Below are positions 56,649 through 64,000 of a stretch of 64,000 nt of DNA, piece by piece (the stretch's first letter is position 1; each line of letters starts with the position of its first letter). The notes beneath the pieces were generated by a model that saw nothing but the letters and a program-made list of their open reading frames with translations, was not told where the DNA came from and searched no databases. A program made the position numbers and the translations under genes. Source of the stretch: Puccinellia tenuiflora (lineage: Eukaryota > Streptophyta > Magnoliopsida > Poales > Poaceae). Where the stretch lies: assembly GCA_012064385.1 (NCBI GenBank), contig QRDG01000816.1:938596-1002595 (forward strand), given 5' to 3'.

Positions 56649-57119
56649 TGTCGTGGATATGGGACACAGGTACCCGTAAGGAGTACTAACGAGGCCCATC
56701 AGGAGGAAGCCCAGCAAGCCGACTCCAGTCATAATAGGAAAAGGACTCACCTTTCCTACTTGTAATAGATTAGCCGAGTCCTAAGAGGACTCTACTTGTA
56801 ACTCGGCCCTCCACCTTTATAAGGAGGAGCCGGGAGCACCAAGAGGACAAGAATCAGACATACCCAACACCACCAAGATAGACGGGACAGAGCCCGATCT
56901 ATTAGACAAATCCCACAAAGGAGCCGCCTCATCGGCGACTTCCACCATGAGGAATACAACCTAGCCACAAACAGCACGTAGGGATATTACCGGATGATGT
57001 TTCCCGGGTCCCGAAGCTGTATAAATCTTGTCTCCCGTGTCGTTCGTCATCTAACCCACATCGACGATGCCCGCGCGTACGTAGTCCCGTATCTTCACCG
57101 TTGATCTAAACCAACGACA
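56649..57119 (+). repeat. E2 5' LTR
   Basis: Runs TGTCGTGGATATGGG ... CCAACGACA. Core promoter CCACCTTTATAAGGAGG is at 56811-56827, predicting RNA start near 56845. Confidence 0.92.
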
Positions 57120-57120
57120 T

Positions 57121-57138
57121 TGGCGCCCACCGTGGGGC
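57121..57138 (+). promoter_or_regulatory. E2 primer-binding site
   Basis: TGGCGCCCACCGTGGGGC, one base after the 5' LTR, identical to the E3a PBS. Confidence 0.85.
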
Positions 57139-58279
57139 TAAGTGCGCGTGGATTCACAACTCGATGGGTCCAATCTTCATCAACAACGACGGCGAATTCA
57201 TCACCGCATCAGTCAAGCAACTCGGACGCATCAAATTCTTCATCCACACGGCGACCGCGGGGGCTCGACGTCAACATCGCCCTCGTATGCAGCTAAATCA
57301 AATCCACCGGATCAATCATCAAGGACAACTTCCACGTCCGCGCCGACTTCCAGTACCCGGCCAACTTCCGCGCCGGTCTTCAACGTGCCCGCCAACTCCT
57401 GCGTCCGTGTCATCTTTCGCGTCCAAGAATACAACTACAATCTGGATTCGAAGTCGCTGGTTCCGCCTGTTTAGTTCGGCGCGGACACGGAAGGAACCAG
57501 CCAGGATACAACTCCCGAGAAGTCATCAATGTGGAGTACTTGGACTCGTATAGGAATCGGATCAGGAGAAAGGAAAAAGGAGCTAGCTTGCTGTCGCCTA
57601 GTCCAAGTCAGAATTAAAAAAAAGGGAGTGATCAGCTGGCCAGCTTGGTCTTGCACGTGATTGTCAAAGGAGAGCATCTACATGAGCAAACAGCATGATC
57701 GGCACAATCTTTTCAATTTCCAAGGATGGCAACCGAGTCGGGAGGACTCGGACGACCTCGCCTTCGACTAGTCGACTTCGATGGTTTGGCGGCTTTTTTC
57801 GCGTCATCATCAGCTACGGAAAATAAACAGCTAAGTCATATTTATATTTAAATTTCATATTTTTATTTTTTCAGTCAATTAAATTAAAATAAATCTGCTA
57901 CCTTTGAGTCAATCTCGGGGGCTATTAATTCTTCTGAGTTATGGTTGCCAAAGAGGACAAGCTGCCAGATACGCGGTCCAAACATAGGTATCCTGGCTCA
58001 GGAGATGGACGTTCGTTTCTTTGCTAAGTCAGATGCGAAACGCAATAGACCAAGTAGTGCGTATGAACAAAGCCAGATCGACTCTGAAGCACAGAGGCCT
58101 TTGTCGACAGAGCAAATCATATTGCATGAAAAAAGTCGCCGCGAAAGCCTACTTAGACAAGTCGGACGATTAATCACTTGAACACAAATAAATCAAATCG
58201 TTGTAATATTTATTTAATTCTTTTCATACATCATGGACTGTATAATGCATACACAATTTTATTTCAGGTACCTCAAAAG

Positions 58280-58408
58280 GAGTCCCGAGTTGCTGCAGGC
58301 AAGCAACCCGGCACTCGGGGGCTACACCGTTCAAAGGTCAAGAAAAGGAGTCAAACACCAAGGAGTCCCGAGTCGTCGCAGGCAAACGACCCGGCACTCG
58401 GGGGCTAC
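58280..58408 (+). repeat. Two hairpin-polypurine modules inside E2
   Basis: Two units about 83 bp apart each read CCCGAGT ... ACTCGGG(GG)CTAC, with an inner stem (GTTGCT/AGCAAC in the first, GTCGT/ACGAC in the second). Each ends in TCGGGGGCTAC, the same 11 bases as the functional PPT at 58792-58802. Confidence 0.8.
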
Positions 58409-58491
58409 ATATATACCGGTGTAAAGAAGCTCGAGCAAAGTCATACATCTCGTCAAGAGGACTCGGAGAAAAATTCCGAGTCACTTCAGCA

Positions 58492-58650
58492 CAAGTCGGC
58501 AGTAGAAGCCGGCATTAACAAGTCGGCAAGAGAAGCCGGCATTAACAAGTCGGCAAGAGAAGCCCGCATAGACAAGTCGGCAGGAGAAGTCGGCATCGAC
58601 GACTCGGCAGGAGAAGCCGGCATCGACGACTCGGCAATGCCTACATCGAC
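58492..58650 (+). repeat. Short tandem repeat in E2 (about 30-bp unit)
   Basis: About five to six imperfect units of ACAAGTCGGCAAGAGAAGCC plus GGCATT. The translation (NKSAREAGI repeated) comes from the periodicity, not from a known protein. Confidence 0.8.
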
Positions 58651-58802
58651 AACTCGGCAACATCTACATCGACTTCTACGACTCGGCAAGCGCTACAACT
58701 ACAAGCCGGCAAAGAACCCGGCACGGAATCTGTGTCCCATTTCTTCAACAAATCAAGACCTTCCGCATGACTCTACGAGTCACCCGAAAGCTCGGGGGCT
58801 AC

Positions 58803-59273
58803 TGTCGTGGATATGGGACACAGGTACCCGTAAGGAGTACTAACGAGGCCCATCAGGAGGAAGCCCAGCAAGCCGACTCCAGTCATAATAGGAAAAGGAC
58901 TCACCTTTCCTACTTGTAATAGATTAGCCGAGTCCTAAGAGGACTCTACTTGTAACTCGGCCCTCCACCTTTATAAGGAGGAGCCGGGAGCACCAAGAGG
59001 ACAAGAATCAGACATACCCAACACCACCAAGATAGACGGGACAGAGCCCGATCTATTAGACAAATCCCACAAAGGAGCCGCCTCATCGGCGACTTCCACC
59101 ATGAGGAATACAACCTAGCCACAAACAGCACGTAGGGATATTACCGGATGATGTTTCCCGGGTCCCGAAGCTGTATAAATCTTGTCTCCCGTGTCGTTCG
59201 TCATCTAACCCACATCGACGATGCCCGCGCGTACGTAGTCCCGTATCTTCACCGTTGATCTAAACCATCGACA
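58803..59273 (+). repeat. E2 3' LTR
   Basis: Same length and sequence as the 5' LTR except one visible base. It directly follows the PPT and is followed by GTAAC. Confidence 0.92.
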
Positions 59274-59357
59274 GTAACCTTAACTTTTAACTGTTGAATC
59301 GTTACCCACGATTTTACCGCGGGCCACCACTGTAAACCTCTAGGGTTTTTACCCTCT

Positions 59358-59363
59358 TATAAA
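59358..59363 (+). promoter_or_regulatory. TATA box of E3b antisense gene
   Basis: ACCCTCTTATAAATGTC, about 100 bp before the ATG at 59461, with a CT-rich leader between. Confidence 0.6.
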
Positions 59364-59460
59364 TGTCAAAGGGTAAGAACCAAAACCTCAGCAGTCCTTT
59401 CATTCCCCAACCTTTCTGTCTCTCCCGCGCAGCGCTCCCCTCTTGCACCGCACGTACGCC

Positions 59461-62400
59461 ATGGCCCCCAAGCGCGCCTCCAAGGGCACCTCTAAGGCCA
59501 AGGCATCTTCCGCAAGCAGGATCATCGACATTGCCACCAAGGCCGCCGCCGCCGCACCTGCCTCGAAGAGATCTATCTCCGCCGATTGGGGCGGTTCAAC
59601 CATTACAGCGGAGCAACTGAAATCGCACCGCCTAGCTGGCCTCCTTCCTTCAAGCGTCAAGGCACGAGCACCTGGGGATGAATCGGTGCCCTCTCCGGCG
59701 AAGGGCGAGGTCGTTATCTTTGCAGAGCATCTCTTCCGCGGTTTCACGCCCCCCGGTAACTTGTTTTTCCGCCAGCTTCTTGAGTTCTATAAGCTGCGCA
59801 TCCACGACCTCGCTCCTAATTCCGTCCTTACCCTTTCCAACTTTGTCGTTCTCTGTGAGGATTACCTCCAGATTAAGCCTGACCTAGACTTATGGCTTGA
59901 ACTATTCTATTGCAACCCACAACCTGAAACATCTGGAGGCCCTCTCTTACAGTGCGGTGCTGTGGCTCTCCAGCGTCGCCTGAATTCTGCATTTCCAAAG
60001 CCAATTTTTCCCAACCGCATAAAAGACTGGCAAAAAACTTTCTTTTACTGCAAAGATACATCTTCTGAGGGCGAGCCCAAACTTCCTTTGTTCACTGAGG
60101 ATCGCTTAGAGGCGACTCCTGTCATGAAAGCCAGGTGCTCAGAAGCCACCCGACCCAAAGTCGAGTCACTGATTCTTAGAATTCGGGCTCTTCTTTCTCA
60201 TAATCTAGAAAACATGGATCTCGTCCGTTGCTGGACAACATGGAGGATCCAGCCGCTGAGTCCTAGGACTCGGCTAATTTCCTCTTATACTAGATGTGTC
60301 ACTGATGATCTCAGGACAACTGACAAGTTGTCTGACGGCCCTGAACTTGGTCGATTGATCAAGAAGTTGACCGGAAAAATGGTGAAGGACCAGGCCCACT
60401 TCGGGCTCCAGCCTTTTTGCTCCACCTGTCCGGCTCCTGCTATAAGTGCTTTACTTGTCTTTCCTTCTTACTTGCTTTTATTGTGTCAATCTACTAACTC
60501 ACACTTTCTGTTTCCTTTTTGCAGCTTACCGACTCCTTCTGAAAGCCGGCCCTTGAAACTGACAAGGGCAAAGGGAGTACCTCTGCTGCTGCAGAGACTG
60601 TTGATGAGGAAGAGTCCAGCGAGGAGTCCTCTAAAGAGGCTGCTGCCGCTGGCGATGAGAATGAAGATGAGGAGTCCTCACCTGAGGCTCCCACTGTCAA
60701 TGTTGTTGAGGAGGAGCACTCCTCTGAAGCACAGTATGCTGACGAGGAGCATACTAAATCGAGTCCTGCAGAAACCCAACCAATTCCATCTGAGGAGTCA
60801 TCGGACGTCAAGAGTCGCTGTTCGACTCCTCCGGTTCCGAAAAATGGGTCTCGGGCTGCCGTATCTAAGGTACCCGCCTCACGAGTCCAAAGATCTAGCA
60901 GCTCCTCCAGTGAGCCTGAAGAAATTGCTGCGCAAGTTCTTGCTGCCAAGAAAAGGAAACTGCGCTCAGGGGGCCCTGCAGAGACTCCTCTGCCTCTACC
61001 CGCATCACACAAAAGGAAGTCGGTTTCTCCTCCTGAGAAAGCTGACTCCTACGAGTCGGGAATGTCAATATTTTCCTCTGACTCTCAAGCCTCTTTGGAT
61101 CTTGAGACAAACGTTGGGTATGACTTTCTCCTTTATCTTTACTAGCATGACATCTGTATTTCCTTTTAATCAATACTTGACTTTTAATCTGTCCTGTCTC
61201 AGAGCCCGGCCTTATGCCAAGGTCTCCAAGCTACCAGGCATGGCTGACGTGACTTCCAGCCGTGGAGCTGTACCGCCGTCGACTTCTCAGACGACGAGTA
61301 CAAAGACCGCTCCTACGACTCCTGCATCTGCAGGTGCAACAACTACTGGGACTCCCCCTGTTCCCGAGTCCGCTCCAAGGACTCAGTTGGGGACTCCTTT
61401 GGTGATCCCATCCTCCTCTGGGGGTGGGACTCCAACCACTACAACTCAGATGCCTCCAAGTCAAGAAAAGGCGGCTCCCACTTCTCAGCTGAACACCGAG
61501 CCGGCAAAGTCCTCAACTGACTACAGCCGGCTCCGGATATCTGACGATAAGTCTTTCAACGAGGCCTATATTGAGGCCGTAGAACTGAATGATCAAGCCT
61601 CTAGGCTAAAGGATGAGGAGCAGGCAGCCCTCAGGGCCCTTGAAATGATTCATAATGTACGTGCTCTAACTTGTACTCTTTATGTTCTCTCCATTAGTCT
61701 CCTATTACAGTAGCCCCCAAGCACCTTATATGTGGTGACTTGGAGCTAAGATAGGTGCTTCAACCTGAACTCAAATCACTTGCTAGGTAGAAAAAACTTG
61801 CATACTGTAGCCCCCAAGACCTGAGTCCTTAGCTCAACTAGGACTCGGGGCTGTTTAATCACTCGCTTTTAAATTCAAAAAGCTTTTCCACAAGTAGCCC
61901 CCAAGCACCGGGTTGTTTGCCTGCGGCAACCTGGAGCTAACCAATACCATGAACTAGCACTTATTAGATAAAAAATTCTGCTCTGCGAGTAGCCCCCAAG
62001 CGCCAAGTAGTTAACTTGTGACAACTTGGAGCTGCTAACTTGCACTGCTTAAGAACTTGAATCTATGTAGCTGTAGAAAAAATCTGACTCCTGAGTAGCC
62101 CCCAAGCGCCAAGTTGTTAACTTGTGACGACTTGGAGCTAATGAGTTGTAGAATTTGACTTGTAAAAATCTGACTTGTGTTTTTCGGACTTGTAGCCTGT
62201 CGACTTGCACTTTCCTGATTTCTGCTTTCTCTGACTTGTGCTTTTTCAGAATGTTGTCTCCAAGATGAAGAGAGACATGAAAAAATTGGAAGACCAAGCG
62301 ACTTCCAGTGCCAAGTCTGCTGAGTCTGAGAGACAACATTCCCTTCAACTGGAGAAGGACTTACAAATCCTAGCTGCTGAGCTAGAAAAGGTGAAAAGGG

Positions 62401-63409
62401 AGTCGACTGAAGCAAAAAAGGCTGCCCAAAAGGCACACACTGATCTGAGAGCCATCTTGGACGTATGCCAAAAGGGAATTAGGGCTATGTGCCATCATAT
62501 CTTTGGTAAGTTACTGCACTTGCCTTCTTTTAGTTTGATACAAAGAACTCAGCGACTTATTTCTCTTGACTTCTCTATTTTGCAGGGGCTGACTCCACAA
62601 AACTCAAGCTGCCCACTAGCCAACAACTCCATGTCATGCTAGACCACTGCCATGGTCTGCAGGAGGGTGCTCGCTCTGTGGTAAAGTATCTTAATTCCAA
62701 GGGCAAGTGCCCCAAGGAGCCTGAACGATTGGTTGATGAGTTGTCAAGAGCTCCAGGGTACATGCACTTGTGGAAACAATCTGCCATGAGGAGATCTGCC
62801 ATAAGGATTCTTGCACTGGCACACAACTACTACCCAACCATTCTGGAGCCGGCAATGCTCACTATGGGGAAGCCGGAGCAGCATGAAGATGGGACTCCCT
62901 TCAGCCAAGATGACTTCAAGGCTGAGGAAAAGTTAGTGCGGCCTTACGCCTGCGAAATCGCCAATAAGATGGACCCGGAGGTATGGGTTCATCACTATGA
63001 CTTGGAGAACAAGAGGGTTAATCCAGGAGTTCCTCCAACCATAAACTTTGGGCGTCCCTCACAGGACATGGCTGGTGCCCCATCAACTGTGCCAAGCTCT
63101 TCCACTCTAGCAGCTCCTGGGACTAGCAACTCGACTGGTGCAGAGCCCACGCTAAAGACTCCTGCTACGCCCACTCCTTCAAGAGTCGCAACTGGCGGCT
63201 CCCAAGCTCAAGAGGAGTTGAACAAGCACATGAGGAACCCGAGGGGAACTGGCTTTCAGACAAAGAAAGTTGCCACAAAATCCCCTGCGAAGTCGACTTC
63301 CACATCTGCTGCCCAGGCGAAAGACAAGTCTCCAGCTAAGGACTCCACAGCTCCAGTCAAGAACTCAGCTCCTGTTAAAGACAATTCTCTGGATGACTCT
63401 GGATTGTAA
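59461..63409 (+). pseudogene. E3b antisense additional ORF: gypsy-type-transposon (PF04195-like) protein, five exons
   Basis: Exons 59461-60445, 60525-61117, 61203-61656, 62250-62505 and 62586-63409, with GT-AG borders. Start MAPKRASKGTSKAKASSASR; stop at 63407-63409. Residues about 80-200 (GEVVIFAEHLFRGFTPPGNL, SNFVVLCEDYLQIKPDLDLW, GPLLQCGAVALQRR) resemble the E1 copy and the PF04195 family. Exon 2 is Glu/Ser-rich with KKRKLRSGG, nuclear-signal-like. Exon 3 is Thr/Pro-rich. Exon 4 is coiled coil (SAESERQHSLQLEKDLQILA). Exon 5 has RSVVKYLNSKGKCPKEPERL and DPEVWVHHYDLE, then a Lys/Pro/Ser tail. One base too many at about 60551-60555 shifts exon 2. Otherwise it is intact and antisense to E3b. 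Confidence 0.75.
61711..62150 (-). repeat. Array of five hairpin-polypurine modules in an intron (about 95-bp period)
   Basis: TAGCCCCCAAG starts at 61711, 61808, 61895, 61990 and 62096 on the plus strand. On the minus strand, which is E3 sense, each reads CTTGGGGGCTAC, and four of the five are preceded by a stem-forming CCAAGT ... ACTTGG or CCAGGTTG ... CAACCCGG segment. The array lies in intron 3 (61657-62249) of the antisense gene. Confidence 0.8.
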
Positions 63410-63514
63410 TAATGTACTACTGGTGTTTCTAAACTATGTAGCTTGTTAGCTATTTTGAATTGTAATGATGCACTACTGGTGCTTTAAACTATTTAGCTTG
63501 TTAGCTATTTTGAA
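63404..63514 (+). repeat. 56-bp tandem duplication at the stop codon/3' UTR
   Basis: TTGTAATAATGTACTACTGG ... GCTATTTTGAA is repeated from 63460 as TTGTAATGATGCACTACTGG ... with a few differences. The first unit contains the stop codon. Confidence 0.8.
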
Positions 63515-64000
63515 TTTGTGCCAATCGGCTTGGTTCTTATAACCCGTCTAGTTTTTCACAGATGAATAAGTAGGCCCTGCATGACTTCTCTTACAGCTTG
63601 TGCTGACAGGTTCTTAACTCATATGTTCCTCAGGATCCACAAGAGATAGAAACAAGTCATGCCTGTAGATTAATCATATTGTGCAGGATGCATCTGACTT
63701 ACCAGCGAGAAGACTAGGAAAAGTTTGGCTACTGTGCCAGGTCCTTAGGTCTAAGCTTGACTTTTTTCCTGAAAAGCAAGCCCCCAAGAACCTTTGTGAT
63801 CAAGCATAACGAATAAAGCGCACTCACTGGGTGACTCGACTAAAAGACTCATATTCACAGAAGCCGGCTTTATTTCCTTTGATCACGAAAATTTGATTAC
63901 ATTTAGGCATGGCTCACTGGGCTCTTTGCCTTTGAATTGAAAAACTATTACAACTTTTAACTATAGTAAAGACGTAACTGAGCTATATTCCATGGCCTCT
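63515..64000. other. E3b interior after the antisense gene
   Basis: One more CAAGCCCCCAAGAAC motif (about 63777) fits the polypurine module in minus-strand sense. No gene or LTR end appears before the window closes. Confidence 0.45.

Larger units (their letters stand above)
56649..59273 (+). mobile_element. E2: complete non-autonomous LTR retrotransposon, 2625 bp
   Basis: Two 471-bp LTRs (56649-57119 and 58803-59273) differ at one base that I can see (57114 A, 59268 T). GTAAC flanks it at 56644-56648 and 59274-59278. PBS TGGCGCCCACCGTGGGGC (57121-57138) and PPT TCGGGGGCTAC (58792-58802) are in place. The 1.68-kb interior has no protease, RT, RNase H or integrase. Its frames are a short Ser/Thr/Pro-rich start at 57142-57474 and a repeat-driven frame at 58178-58843. 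All cis signals for reverse transcription are intact, so it must depend on proteins from another element, probably the E3 lineage. Confidence 0.93.

Noticed and set aside
58178..58843. E2 frame of 221 codons with NKSAREAGI repeats as a structural protein
   Set aside because: Its regularity follows from a 30-bp DNA repeat and hairpin modules; there is no conserved start, no domain, and the same bases are open in another frame and strand.
61711..62150. CRISPR-like array (five repeats with about 95-bp period)
   Set aside because: A plant nuclear context, repeats that include the polypurine motif and covarying stems, no cas genes, and variable spacing.

Overview
This is a 64 kb piece of a large, repeat-rich plant nuclear genome, almost certainly a grass and most likely a Triticeae cereal (wheat, barley, rye or Aegilops). 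The evidence is spliced genes with GT-AG introns, GC-rich grass-type coding sequence, Stowaway MITEs, LINE tails, very long LTRs and nested Ty3/gypsy elements. Only three loci look like host genes: a bHLH transcription factor (6275-8712, minus), a decayed NSUN6-type RNA methyltransferase pseudogene (19197-23621, minus) and an intact single-exon ABCG half-transporter (25092-27128, minus). No prokaryotic-type features, tRNA or rRNA genes were recognised.

Layout. 1-2855: 3' part of a Ty1/copia element with broken integrase and RT/RNase H frames and its LTR. 3360-5580: LINE and RNase H-like remnants. 6275-8937: bHLH gene, seven exons, with its TATA box. 9160-12430: several decayed LINE pieces, one tandemly duplicated and carrying a Stowaway MITE in only one copy. 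13554-14751: a minus-strand retroposon with a 14-bp target-site duplication. 15246-18261: an LTR fragment of a Ty3/gypsy chromovirus, ending at a single unresolved base (18262). 18263-28150: the NSUN6-like pseudogene, the ABCG gene and small repeats. 28150-42915: 3' part of the chromovirus, with truncated pol plus chromodomain and a 3' LTR of about 5 kb that is split by a near-intact 7-kb LINE (33211-40262) and a hAT-like MITE.

42916-64000: a stack of nested Ty3/gypsy elements, called here E1, E2 and E3. E1 has a minus-strand 3' LTR at 45933-46557, and its interior is interrupted by a 3.5-kb solo LTR with a perfect TSD. E3 has a minus-strand 3' LTR at 55657-56300, plus a second family member at 42916-44685. 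E2 (56649-59273) is a complete, very young 2.6-kb non-autonomous LTR element with a TSD, inserted inside E3. E1 and E3 each carry, antisense to the retrotransposon, a spliced TATA-driven gene. Each gene encodes a protein that resembles the 'putative gypsy type transposon' domain family (PF04195) at its N terminus and has low-complexity and coiled-coil regions downstream. E2 and E3 share an 18-nt primer-binding site, a core promoter and a repeated hairpin plus polypurine module. This makes E2 a plausible satellite of the E3 lineage, and that shared machinery together with the antisense genes is the most interesting biology here.

All calls come from reading the sequence. Family names rest on recognised motifs, not on database searches.
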